Numbered from the stretch's first letter, positions 1 to 7,170 are shown. The stretch is 8,783 nucleotides of DNA from an uncultured delta proteobacterium (GCA_903912275.1 CAIWGR010000259.1:1-8783), one strand, 5' to 3'. The notes: generated by a model not told the origin, from the letters alone. Numbers and translations: made by a program.

Positions 1-1233
1 ATCAACATGCCCCGACTCGACGGCATGGCGCTTTTGCGCGCCTTGCGGCCGCTGGCGCGCAACACCGGCATCGTCATGATGAGCGCCTACGCCGACCTCG
101 ACGGCGCCATGGAGGCCATCCGAGCTGGTGCCCATGACTACGTCGCCAAGCCCTTCCGCAGAGCCGAACTCCTCTTCACCTTGCGTAAGGTGGAGGAGCG
201 GCGCCGCCTTCAGTTCGATGTCGATACCCTCCGCGCCGCAGCCGTCAGCACCGACGGTTTTCGCGGGCTGCTCTCCCGCTCGCCCGCGATGCGAAAGATC
301 TTTGAACAGCTTCGGCGCGTCGCACCCTTCCGCAGCACCATCCTGATCTCCGGCGAGAGCGGCACAGGCAAAGAACTTGTCGCGCGCGCCATCCACGACA
401 CCTCCGGGCGCGAACGCCACCCGTTCATCGCTCTCAACTGCGGCGCCCTGCCCGAGGCCCTCGCCGAGTCGGAACTCTTCGGCCACGCCAAGGGCGCCTT
501 CTCCGACGCAGCCTCCGCCAAAATCGGGATCTTCGAAGCCGCCCACCTCGGCACGCTCTTCCTCGATGAGGTCGCAGATCTCAGCCCGACCCTTCAGGTG
601 AAGTTGCTTCGCCTGTTGCAGGAAGGAGAGGTACGCCGGCTCGGCGAGAGCCAGAGCCGTACCGTTGATGTGCGCGTTGTCGCGGCATCGCGCCGACCGC
701 TCGACGAACTCGTCAGCGAGGGGAGCTTCCGCGAAGATCTCTACTACCGACTCAGCGTCGTTTCGATGCATCTTCCGCCGCTGCGCGAACGGAGCGAAGA
801 CATCCCCCTGCTGCTCGAGCACTTCATTACCTCGCTGTCTGCAACGCTGGGACGCAGGCCTCCGACCATAGCGCCCGAAGCGATGCAGAAGCTCAATGGC
901 TATGCTTGGCCAGGCAACGTCCGCGAGCTTGCGCACGCCGTCGAGCGAGCCCTGCTGCTGTGCGAAGGCGAGGAGCTCCGCGTGGATGATCTGCCCGACG
1001 CACTCGTCTCGTCGGCGATCCGTGGCCCGGTCTGGGTCGCCAGCGATGAACCCTCCATCAAGCGGGCGACCGAGCAGCTCGAACGGCTGCTGATTCAGCG
1101 GGCGCTTGAACAGACCAACGGCAACCGAACAGCAGCTGCGAAGCTGCTCGAAATCTCGCACCGGGCGCTGCTCTACAAGATCCGCGCCTACTTCCCCGAG
1201 ACGACCGACGCCCCCGAGACAGACGAGGCTTGA
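1..1233 (+). CDS. NtrC-family sigma-54-dependent response regulator (5' truncated)
   Basis: This is a transcriptional activator that, when phosphorylated, remodels sigma-54 RNA polymerase by ATP hydrolysis. The frame is open to the window edge. The first visible residues, I-N-M-P-R-L-D-G, normally follow the phospho-acceptor Asp directly, so that Asp and the first half of the receiver lie outside; the true start is upstream of the window. Numbering from the ATG at 7: receiver switch residue S26 and conserved K48 (A-K-P-F); AAA+ Walker A GESGTGKE at 116-123; L1-loop motif GAFSDA at 163-168, a variant of GAFTGA; Walker B FLDE ending at D187-E188; arginine-finger region FREDLYYRL at 241-249; WPGNVREL sensor II region; and a Fis-type helix-turn-helix at about 371-396. 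The order receiver, AAA+, HTH is complete. The 3' end overlaps the convergent histidine kinase gene, its probable partner. Targets are unknown. The family is certain; the specific name (PilR, ZraR, AtoC or other) is not. Confidence 0.95.
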   Translation: MNMPRLDGMALLRALRPLARNTGIVMMSAYADLDGAMEAIRAGAHDYVAKPFRRAELLFTLRKVEERRRLQFDVDTLRAAAVSTDGFRGLLSRSPAMRKIFEQLRRVAPFRSTILISGESGTGKELVARAIHDTSGRERHPFIALNCGALPEALAESELFGHAKGAFSDAASAKIGIFEAAHLGTLFLDEVADLSPTLQVKLLRLLQEGEVRRLGESQSRTVDVRVVAASRRPLDELVSEGSFREDLYYRLSVVSMHLPPLRERSEDIPLLLEHFITSLSATLGRRPPTIAPEAMQKLNGYAWPGNVRELAHAVERALLLCEGEELRVDDLPDALVSSAIRGPVWVASDEPSIKRATEQLERLLIQRALEQTNGNRTAAAKLLEISHRALLYKIRAYFPETTDAPETDEA

Positions 1234-2708
1234 AGCCGCAGCGGGAGCCAGATGGCTGCCTCTGCGCCACCACCGGCTCGATCGCTGAGCACCATCCTAC
1301 CGCCGAGCTCTGCCGCGATGCGCTCGCAGATGGAGAGTCCTAGCCCGGTACCCGCTCCCGCCGCCTTTGTCGTCACGAAGGGGTGGGTCGCACGGCCGCG
1401 CACCTCGTCGGCCCAGCCAGGTCCTCGGTCCGAAACAACGATGCTGCACCAGCGCTCCCCGGTTGAAGTCAGGCTCTGCTGCCAGGCGACCTCCACCTCG
1501 CCCTCACCCTGCATCGCGTCGCTGGCGTTCAGGACCAGGTTCAACAGCACCTGAACCAGTCTGCTCTCATCGAGTGCGAAGGTGACGGGGGACTCAGGCG
1601 GCTGCAGGCGGAGTCGAATCTGGCGCACCCTCGGGTGGTGGGAGAGCAGCGAGAGGGCCGCCGCGACGGGCACCGCTACATCCTGCTCCACGCGCCTGAC
1701 CTCGCCGCCGCGAGCGTAGTCCAGCAGTGTCTGAATGATTGCGTGAATCCGGTCTAGCTCCCGCTCCACCCGGCGTCCGACGTCTGCCCTCTCTGCTGCG
1801 CTGAGGCCATCGCTGTCGCGCAGCAACTCTACCAACCCCACGACCGCCGCGAGCGGATTTCCGATCTCATGCGCGACCCCCGCCGAGAGCTGGCCGAGCG
1901 TCGAGAGGCGCTCGCTCCGGACCAACTCCTCGCTGGCCAACTGCAGCTGCCGCAGCCGCTCGTCGAGGGCACTCTGATCACTCCGAATGCGGGCGACCAT
2001 GAGGTTAAAATCCCGGCCCAGCGCACCCACCTCATCCTGCTGCGAACCATCGACCTGCACGGTGAGGTCGCCCGCCGTCACCCGCCCCGCCGCCTTGGAG
2101 AGCGCCGAGATAGGTCGCAAGACCGAGCGGGTGAGAAGCAGATAGCCAACCAGCCCGACGAGCAGCGTCTCGAGCACGATGTAGAGCAGCGCGACGGCGG
2201 CGGTCACGGCTGCTGCACCGCTTTCGTCTGCGGGGCGACGAACGAGCAGCGCACCCAGAAGCGTGCGGTCTCCAGCCAGTACCGGCACGCAGGCAACGAC
2301 CTCGCGCCCGCCTGTTGCTTCGTCGGGTTCTGCGATCCGGGCACCCGTCTGGCGAATGCGGAGCAGCCGCAGCCGATCGCCCGCAGAGAGCGAGCCGCCC
2401 GGAAGCGTCAGCTCCGCTCGCCCATCCACCGAAGCGAAGACCACCGCGGTGGCGCGCCACTCTCGAGATGCTACCTCCATGACCGCTGCGGCAGCAGCCT
2501 GGTTTTGCGGATGCCGAAGGTCGAGCCGCAGATCGAGGCGGTCTGCAACGAGCCGCGCCATGGTGGCCGCAACCCGCGCCGTCTCTGCCACCGTCTGTTC
2601 CTCTGCGCTCCGCCGCACCAGCGGAAGGGTCACGCCTGCCACCAGCGCCACCAGAACCAGCATCAGCAGTGCAGCGGCAAGCAGCAGTTTGGCGCGAAGA
2701 CCTCGCAC
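1188..2708 (-). CDS. HAMP-domain sensor histidine kinase, NtrB/ZraS-like
   Basis: This is a 506-residue inner-membrane sensor kinase that should autophosphorylate on His and pass phosphate to a response regulator. TM1 is at about 8-30, an extracytoplasmic sensor region at about 31-165, TM2 at about 166-193, HAMP at about 194-246, and HisKA with the H-box AHEIGNPL (H280). HATPase_c follows, with N-box NLVLNASDAM (N394), D-box DRGPG (D427), the F-box-like THPFVTTK, and G2 GTGLGLSI at 453-460. There is no PAS domain, unlike NtrB or PilS. The GTG start at 2706-2708 is chosen because it places TM1 correctly and sits 6 bp after the prepilin peptidase stop; no good Shine-Dalgarno is visible, so translational coupling is likely. 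The coding end runs 46 bp into the convergent response regulator gene, which is probably its cognate partner, inferred from adjacency only. The signal sensed is unknown. Confidence 0.95.
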   Translation of the reverse strand: MRGLRAKLLLAAALLMLVLVALVAGVTLPLVRRSAEEQTVAETARVAATMARLVADRLDLRLDLRHPQNQAAAAAVMEVASREWRATAVVFASVDGRAELTLPGGSLSAGDRLRLLRIRQTGARIAEPDEATGGREVVACVPVLAGDRTLLGALLVRRPADESGAAAVTAAVALLYIVLETLLVGLVGYLLLTRSVLRPISALSKAAGRVTAGDLTVQVDGSQQDEVGALGRDFNLMVARIRSDQSALDERLRQLQLASEELVRSERLSTLGQLSAGVAHEIGNPLAAVVGLVELLRDSDGLSAAERADVGRRVERELDRIHAIIQTLLDYARGGEVRRVEQDVAVPVAAALSLLSHHPRVRQIRLRLQPPESPVTFALDESRLVQVLLNLVLNASDAMQGEGEVEVAWQQSLTSTGERWCSIVVSDRGPGWADEVRGRATHPFVTTKAAGAGTGLGLSICERIAAELGGRMVLSDRAGGGAEAAIWLPLRLQASSVSGASVVSGK

Positions 2709-2714
2709 CAGGAG

Positions 2715-3707
2715 CTACGGGTAGACGCCGGCCGTCAGCCAGCGCAGCAGCCCTTCGCCCCAGAACATGTACTCAATCGCGGCCAGCGCGAGGAAGGGGC
2801 CGAAAGGGAGCGCGAGGCGCAGGAAGTCGCCGTCAGCCTCCTCCAACGCAGGCGCATCGGCACCCGCATCGCTGCCCGGAACGATGCGCCGGCCCTCTTC
2901 ATCCCAGAACTCCGGGCGGTGCGCACCCCGCATCAATCCACCCGGCTGGCCATCGGTCGAGCGGCCTGAGAACTTCTCGTACCCGACCAGCGCCAGCGCA
3001 GCCGCAAGCCCCTGCAGGCTCGCGAACATGAGAACAAAGATGAGGCTCGGCCACCCCAGATTGGCACCGATGGCGGCCAGCATGGTGGCATCTCCGCCAC
3101 CGAGCCCCTCCCGTCCCGTCGCCAGCTTGTAGCCAACAAAGACGGCGTAGATTACGCCTCCGCCTGCGACCAGACCGATGACAGCGGTGAGTAGATCCGG
3201 CGCCGGAAAGAAGTGCTCCCAGCCGTCGCTCTTCGGACGCACAAGCGCCCCGAGAAGGCCCCAGGCCATCATCGGAAAGGTGAGGCTGTGCGGGATGATC
3301 GTGAGGTCGAAATCGATGAAGGCGATGGCCACCATCGCGAGGGCAAAAAAGAAGAGGAAGAGGAAGACCATTGCGGTCACCTGAAGCGGCTGACCACCGA
3401 CCGACGAGACCAGCTGCCAGAGGGACCAACCCAGCAGCGCGCCGATCAACTCCACGGCTGGGTAGCGCGCCGAGATGTGGCTCTTGCAACCGCGGCAGCG
3501 GCCGCGCAGCAGGAGCCAGCTCAACACCGGGACATTGTCGTACCAGACAATTTCCTTCTCGCAGGTGGGGCAGCGGCTCGGCGGATGGGCCAGGTTCTGC
3601 CCGCGCGGGAGCCGCCAGATGACCACATTCAAGAAACTGCCCCACAACGCCCCCCAGATGGTAGCGTAGAGGGCGTAGATGACGATGAGTGGATCGGTGA
3701 TCTCCAT
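2715..3707 (-). CDS. pilD: Prepilin peptidase / N-methyltransferase (type IV pilus or type II secretion)
   Basis: This is a polytopic inner-membrane aspartic protease of the A24 family that cleaves the leader of type IV prepilins or pseudopilins and N-methylates the new N-terminus. Visible features in the 330 residues: an N-terminal membrane segment with the GSFLNVVIWRLPRG motif at 23-36; a zinc-type tetracysteine domain C46-x2-C49 and C71-x2-C74, typical of bifunctional PilD/GspO enzymes; the first catalytic Asp in FIDFDLTIIPHSLTFP (probably D132); and the GxGD-type motif GGGD with D206. The conserved PFGPFLALAA block lies near 301-310. A hydrophilic stretch of about 50 residues (about 244-296) sits between the penultimate membrane region and that block and looks like an insertion. 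The ATG at 3707 gives the normal spacing to GSFLN; Shine-Dalgarno is weak. It is followed at 6 bp by the sensor kinase. No pilin or secretion gene is visible, so the pilus or type II role is not resolved. Confidence 0.94.
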   Translation of the reverse strand: MEITDPLIVIYALYATIWGALWGSFLNVVIWRLPRGQNLAHPPSRCPTCEKEIVWYDNVPVLSWLLLRGRCRGCKSHISARYPAVELIGALLGWSLWQLVSSVGGQPLQVTAMVFLFLFFFALAMVAIAFIDFDLTIIPHSLTFPMMAWGLLGALVRPKSDGWEHFFPAPDLLTAVIGLVAGGGVIYAVFVGYKLATGREGLGGGDATMLAAIGANLGWPSLIFVLMFASLQGLAAALALVGYEKFSGRSTDGQPGGLMRGAHRPEFWDEEGRRIVPGSDAGADAPALEEADGDFLRLALPFGPFLALAAIEYMFWGEGLLRWLTAGVYP

Positions 3708-3716
3708 GATGCCAAC

Positions 3717-3746
3717 GCTCTAGCCAACTTCGGTGCCGCTCGGCAA
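3717..3746 (-). promoter_or_regulatory. Candidate promoter of the prepilin peptidase-kinase operon
   Basis: On the minus strand, TTGCCG (3741-3746) and TAGAGC (3717-3722) are separated by 18 bp, resembling the TAGARA -10 boxes upstream of asnS and rpsT. An overlapping alternative is a sigma-54-like string at 3722-3738: GGCAC and TTG are in the right places, but the invariant -12 GC is GG, or else GC lies 1 bp too far. Either reading places the transcription start only a few bases from the ATG, implying an almost leaderless mRNA, which agrees with the poor Shine-Dalgarno. Treat it as a weak candidate. The rest of the 103-bp divergent gap (3708-3810) shows no other clear element. Confidence 0.22.
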
Positions 3747-3810
3747 ACTCCGAGACGCAGCCACGTTCCCCTCTGGAAGACCCGTGCGCCACAACCAGAC
3801 CCTCCAGATC

Positions 3811-4635
3811 ATGTTGACGCGCGAGCCGTCAGGCGGCTTTGCGACAGCGCTGCCGGGCCGCTTTCCGGGCCGTTGGATTGGTTACCCCTTTGCGCTGCTC
3901 ACCGTGGTGGCGATTGGCATCGCGACGGCCGTGGAGTGGCAGCGCACGGGCGGCGCGCCCTGGAACTGCATCTTCTTCTACGGCTGCACCTGGTTCTTCG
4001 CACTCCTCTATTCCATCGCCTGGCGGACAGGCACGGTGGTGCGACGCCTCACCGCCATGCTCTTCACCGTGGCCATGCTGCTCTTTCTCGCCTGGTACCA
4101 CGGCGACCAGTCGGGCATTCGCCAAGACTACAGCGCACCGCCAGGCGTGGCGACCTCGGACTCACTGCCAAGCGCCGGCCAACTGATCCTCATTCATCAT
4201 CCGCGCGCGCCCTGGCTGGCTGTCAGCGTCGCGGCTGATCTCCTGGCTGCGACGGCGCTGCTCGCGCACGGACTCTACATGGGCTGGGGCTACCGGGCCC
4301 GCAAACTGGCCAAGGGCGAAGACACCCCCATCCTGCCACGATCGGCAGTCCGCTTCACGCAGAGCATCCGCCTCTTCGAATCTGACGGCACCGAAGAGGC
4401 CATCGGCGACGCAGAACTGATCAACGCGCCGCCATCGGCCGCCGAGCTCGAAGAGGCGCTGCTCGAACGGATGCGGGCCGACATCCTGAACCTGCGTGCG
4501 CAGACCGGGGAGCAGGCCGCAGCGTCCGACGAACAGGTGGCATCTGCCGAAGTCTGGGCGGAGGAGCTGCACCCGGATGGGGCCGTCGACGCGCCCGAGG
4601 AGGCCTCGACGGAAGGCGGGCGCGACAAGGGCTAG
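3811..4635 (+). CDS. Unidentified four-TM membrane protein with acidic C-terminal tail
   Basis: I do not recognise this family. From the ATG at 3811 it encodes 274 residues. Hydrophobic segments are visible at about 24-43, 53-71, 79-96 and 134-158, predicting an inner-membrane protein. A polar loop of about 35 residues joins TM3 and TM4 (about 97-133). After TM4 comes a short basic stretch (RARK, then K), which suggests a cytoplasmic C-terminus. The remaining tail of about 110 residues is rich in Glu, Asp and Ala, with a charged, possibly coiled-coil helix at about 208-232. A GTG at 3733 would add 26 polar residues; ATG is preferred because it gives a compact N-terminus before TM1 and leaves a normal divergent promoter gap from the peptidase gene. 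Neither start has a clear Shine-Dalgarno. It is divergent from the peptidase gene and convergent with asnS, sharing stop-codon bases. Frame, length and TM pattern support a real gene; the function is open. Confidence 0.8.
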   Translation: MLTREPSGGFATALPGRFPGRWIGYPFALLTVVAIGIATAVEWQRTGGAPWNCIFFYGCTWFFALLYSIAWRTGTVVRRLTAMLFTVAMLLFLAWYHGDQSGIRQDYSAPPGVATSDSLPSAGQLILIHHPRAPWLAVSVAADLLAATALLAHGLYMGWGYRARKLAKGEDTPILPRSAVRFTQSIRLFESDGTEEAIGDAELINAPPSAAELEEALLERMRADILNLRAQTGEQAAASDEQVASAEVWAEELHPDGAVDAPEEASTEGGRDKG

Positions 4636-5924
4636 GGGACCAGCTTCTCGAGCATGCGCGGGTAGGGAATCGTCTCACGCACGTGCGGAAGTCCGCAGAT
4701 CCAGGCAACGGTGCGCTCTACGCCGAGGCCGAAGCCGGCGTGCGGAACAGAGCCGTAACGGCGGAGGTCGAGGTACCAGTCCATCGACTCCTGGGGCAAC
4801 CCGTGCGCATGGACCGCAGCAAGCAGCGTCGCAAAGTCGTCCTCGCGCTGACCGCCGCCGATGATCTCGCCATAGCCTTCGGGTGCGAGCATATCGACGC
4901 AGAGGGCGCGGTCGGTCGCGGCCGGATCTCCCTTCATGTAGAAGGCCTTGATGGCCGCGGGGTAGCGGTTGACGAGGATGGGCGTCTCGTACTGCTTGGT
5001 GAGCATGGTCTCGTCGTCGGCTCCGAAGTCGTCGCCGTAGACGATGTCGCTGCCGAGCGCGTGCAGCTGCCGCACAGCCTCGCCGTAGTCGAGCCGCGGA
5101 AAGGGCTGCGTGATCTTCTCGAGTTGTGTCGTGTCGCGCTCAATCTCCCTGAGCTCGGCCTGGCGGTTCTGGAGCACGCGGGTGACGATGTAGCGGACGA
5201 ACGACTCGGTGAGGTCCATGAGGCCGTCGAGTTCAAGGAAGGCCACCTCGGGCTCGACCATCCAGAATTCGGTCAGATGGCGTCGGGTCTTGGACTTCTC
5301 AGCACGGAAGGTGGGGCCGAAGCAGTAGACCTTGCCGAAGGCCATCGCGTTGGCCTCGTTGTAGAGCTGGCCCGACTGCGTGAGGTAGGCCTTCTGGCTG
5401 AAGTAGGCCGTCTCGAAGAGGGTGCTGGTGCCCTCACAGGCTGCGGGCGTGAAGATGGGCGAGTCGACGAGCAGGAAGTCGTTGTCGTCGAGGTAGTCGC
5501 GGATGGCGCGGATGATCTCGGCGCGGATGCGGAGAATCGCATGCTGCCGGCGCGACCGGATCCAGAGATGGCGGTGGTCCATCAAAAAGGCCGTGCCATG
5601 CTCCTTCGGCGTGATGGGATACTCCTCAGAGATATGGAGGATCTTGAGGCCGGTGGCGTGGAGCTCGTAGCCGAGCGCGGAACGGGTGTCTTTGCGGACA
5701 ACGCCCGTGACCTCCACGCTGCTCTCCTGGGTGAGCCGCTTGGCGCTCTCGAAGACCTCCTCGGAGACATCGTTCTTCCCCATCACGCACTGGATGATCG
5801 CGGTGCCATCGCGGAGCTGCAGGAAGTGGATCTTGCCGCTCGAGCGGATGTTGTAGATCCAACCCTTGAGCGTGACGGTCTGGTCTTCGTGGGCGGAAAT
5901 CTTCTCGATGTAGACGTGAGACAT
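4632..5924 (-). CDS. asnS: Asparaginyl-tRNA synthetase (AsnRS, class IIb)
   Basis: This cytoplasmic enzyme ligates asparagine to tRNA-Asn with ATP. It is 430 residues, a normal length for bacterial AsnRS. The N-terminal OB-fold anticodon-binding domain (about 1-105) includes VTLKGWIYNIRSSGKIHFLQLRDG-type strands. The class II catalytic core has the motif 1 region around 133-160, motif 2 FRAE at 206-209 followed by HLTEFWMVEPE (216-226), IIGGGQRE at 354-361, and motif 3 GFGLGVER at 397-404. HLTEFWMVEPE, and the ending IPYPR, separate it from AspRS. The frame is open back to 6080, but the preceding 52 residues are Arg/Cys-rich and unlike the family, would overlap holA, and would span the promoter. 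The ATG at 5924 (MSHVYIEK) is therefore the start. No clear Shine-Dalgarno precedes it. It is divergent from holA. Its TAG interlocks with that of the convergent membrane protein gene. Confidence 0.97.
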   Translation of the reverse strand: MSHVYIEKISAHEDQTVTLKGWIYNIRSSGKIHFLQLRDGTAIIQCVMGKNDVSEEVFESAKRLTQESSVEVTGVVRKDTRSALGYELHATGLKILHISEEYPITPKEHGTAFLMDHRHLWIRSRRQHAILRIRAEIIRAIRDYLDDNDFLLVDSPIFTPAACEGTSTLFETAYFSQKAYLTQSGQLYNEANAMAFGKVYCFGPTFRAEKSKTRRHLTEFWMVEPEVAFLELDGLMDLTESFVRYIVTRVLQNRQAELREIERDTTQLEKITQPFPRLDYGEAVRQLHALGSDIVYGDDFGADDETMLTKQYETPILVNRYPAAIKAFYMKGDPAATDRALCVDMLAPEGYGEIIGGGQREDDFATLLAAVHAHGLPQESMDWYLDLRRYGSVPHAGFGLGVERTVAWICGLPHVRETIPYPRMLEKLVP

Positions 5925-5964
5925 GGCAGCGCTGGGGCAGAGGAGGGATCGACGCAGTGCGCCG

Positions 5965-5992
5965 TTTCTAACAGAGCGAGATCCGCTGGCAA
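5965..5992 (-). promoter_or_regulatory. Probable asnS promoter (housekeeping sigma)
   Basis: On the minus strand, TTGCCA (5987-5992, five of six matches to TTGACA) and TAGAAA (5965-5970, four of six to TATAAT) are separated by 16 bp. They predict a start near 5958 and a leader of roughly 35 bases to the asnS ATG. The same box types and the same 16-bp spacer recur upstream of rpsT. The rest of the 146-bp divergent region (5925-6070) shows no clear holA promoter. Motif reading only. Confidence 0.45.
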
Positions 5993-6070
5993 GTCTGCAG
6001 CGCACGCACAACTCATGCTTGGCATCGGCGGCACGGCCCGATAGTCGGAGGGCAACGCAGAGGTTCAGGG

Positions 6071-7141
6071 ATGGCAACACGCGCGAAGTCGAGCAGCGCC
6101 TACGGCAAGAGCGCCGAGAAGGTGGACGGGACCCGGAACTTCTTCAAGCGGGTCGCCTCGGAAGGCGCCTTCTCGGGCCTCTTCATCTTGGAGGGCGAGG
6201 AGGTCTACCTGCGCGACCTCGCCCTGCAGCGCCTCGAGGCCGCGGTCTTTCCGGAGGGGCGAGACAGCCTCAACTTCGAGCGGCTGACGGCGGGCGATGT
6301 GCGGGGCGGCGAGGTCTGCAACACGGCTCAGACGCTGCCCATGTTCGCCACCCGCCGCATGATCATCGTGAGCCGTGCGCAGGCCTTTTCTGCAGCCGAC
6401 TGGGCCGCGCTGGCGACCTACGTCGACAACCCGGAGCCAGCGACCGTGTTGGTGCTCTGCGCCGACAGCCTCGACAAGCGGCTCAAGCCCATCAAGGCGC
6501 TCATCGACGCCGCTGGCGCAGGCCACGTGGTGCTCGAGGCGCCGCCCTCGCACGAACTCGCGGGCTGGATCGAGAAGCGGGCGGCGGCCAAAGGGATGGC
6601 GATAGGACGCGAGGTAGCCGGAGAGATATCGGCCTCCATCGGCGGCTCGCTGCAGCAGCTCGACAACACACTGGAGCGGGTGGCGCTCTTTGTCGGGGCA
6701 AAGCCCGGCGACCGCGTTCCAGTGCGCAGCGCCGATGTGCGAGAAGTGGTGCCCGATGTGCGGGTGCGTTCGGTCTTTGAGCTGGTAGACCAGATCCTGC
6801 GGCGGGATGCGGCGGGTGCGCTGCTGACGGCGCGGCTGCTCATGGAAGAGGGGGAGAGCCCCATCGGCATCAACGCGATGTTGGCACGCCAGGCGCGGCA
6901 GCTGCTCGCGCTCTCTGATGTGGGTTCCGACGGCGAAGCGGCGCGCGAGGCAGCAAGGCTTGTGGGCGTACCGCCCTTCAAGGTTGCCGAGGTCTCACGC
7001 ACGGCGCGGGGCTTCTCGGTGCGCCGGCTGCGTCACCTGCTTTCGCGGGTGGCACAGACAGATGCGAAGCTAAAATCTTCACGACTCGATGAGTCGGTCT
7101 GGATGGAGAGCCTCATCTTCGATCTCTGTCGCAGCCGATAA
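6071..7141 (+). CDS. holA: DNA polymerase III delta subunit (clamp-loader wrench)
   Basis: Delta opens the sliding clamp within the clamp-loader complex of the replicative polymerase. The protein is 356 residues, a typical HolA length. Family signatures are visible: LFILEGEEVYLRD near 37-49 (the usual L-x-G-E-E-x-x-L block), LPMFATRRMIIV at 89-100, a strand with D-x-LDKRLKPIKAL at 132-144, SLQQLDNTLERVALF at 193-207, and the C-terminal collar-type helical domain with a repeated FELVDQILRRDAAGALLTARLL pattern (about 236-257). PPFKVAEVSRTARGFSVRRL (301-320) and a D-x-KLKSSRLD-like end (331-340) complete it. No Walker motifs are present, as expected for delta. An N-terminal extension of about 20 polar residues precedes the first conserved segment. 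AGAGG at 6059-6063, seven bases before ATG, supports the start. The neighbouring rpsT is a common genomic companion of holA, but here the two are convergent. Confidence 0.9.
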   Translation: MATRAKSSSAYGKSAEKVDGTRNFFKRVASEGAFSGLFILEGEEVYLRDLALQRLEAAVFPEGRDSLNFERLTAGDVRGGEVCNTAQTLPMFATRRMIIVSRAQAFSAADWAALATYVDNPEPATVLVLCADSLDKRLKPIKALIDAAGAGHVVLEAPPSHELAGWIEKRAAAKGMAIGREVAGEISASIGGSLQQLDNTLERVALFVGAKPGDRVPVRSADVREVVPDVRVRSVFELVDQILRRDAAGALLTARLLMEEGESPIGINAMLARQARQLLALSDVGSDGEAAREAARLVGVPPFKVAEVSRTARGFSVRRLRHLLSRVAQTDAKLKSSRLDESVWMESLIFDLCRSR

Positions 7142-7170
7142 AGGGGCCGCGCGGGAGAGCGAGGAGGGAG

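Noticed and set aside
1243..1260. A small inverted repeat (AGCCA-GA-TGGCT) shortly after the response regulator stop, considered as a terminator
   Set aside because: The stem is short with a 2-base loop, there is no T-tract, and it lies within kinase coding sequence; likely chance.
1869..2969. A 366-residue plus-strand open frame across the kinase and peptidase genes
   Set aside because: It is Arg/Gln-rich low-complexity translation spanning the junction of two well-supported minus-strand genes; shadow frame.
3733..3810. GTG start adding 26 residues to the membrane protein
   Set aside because: It has no Shine-Dalgarno, adds only polar residues, and would leave about 25 bp for two divergent promoters; the ATG at 3811 is more likely, though not proven.
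3213..4238. A 341-residue plus-strand frame over the peptidase gene and the membrane protein gene
   Set aside because: It overlaps two supported genes in wrong frames and shows no hydrophobic or domain pattern of its own.
4683..6044. A 453-residue plus-strand open frame opposite asnS
   Set aside because: It is the antisense shadow of asnS in GC-rich DNA: composition is Val/Glu/Leu-rich with no family pattern, while the opposite strand encodes all AsnRS motifs.
6019..6047. A TTGGCA-N17-TAGTCG pair considered as the holA promoter
   Set aside because: The -35 is acceptable, but the -10 matches TATAAT at only two positions; too weak to list.
5925..6080. An N-terminal extension of AsnRS from an upstream start at 6080
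   Set aside because: The extra 52 residues lack AsnRS similarity, overlap the start of holA and contain the asnS promoter; the ATG at 5924 gives a standard protein.
5923..6780. A 285-residue plus-strand frame overlapping holA
   Set aside because: It is an Arg/Gly/Ala-rich translation of holA in another frame; the holA frame carries the family signatures.
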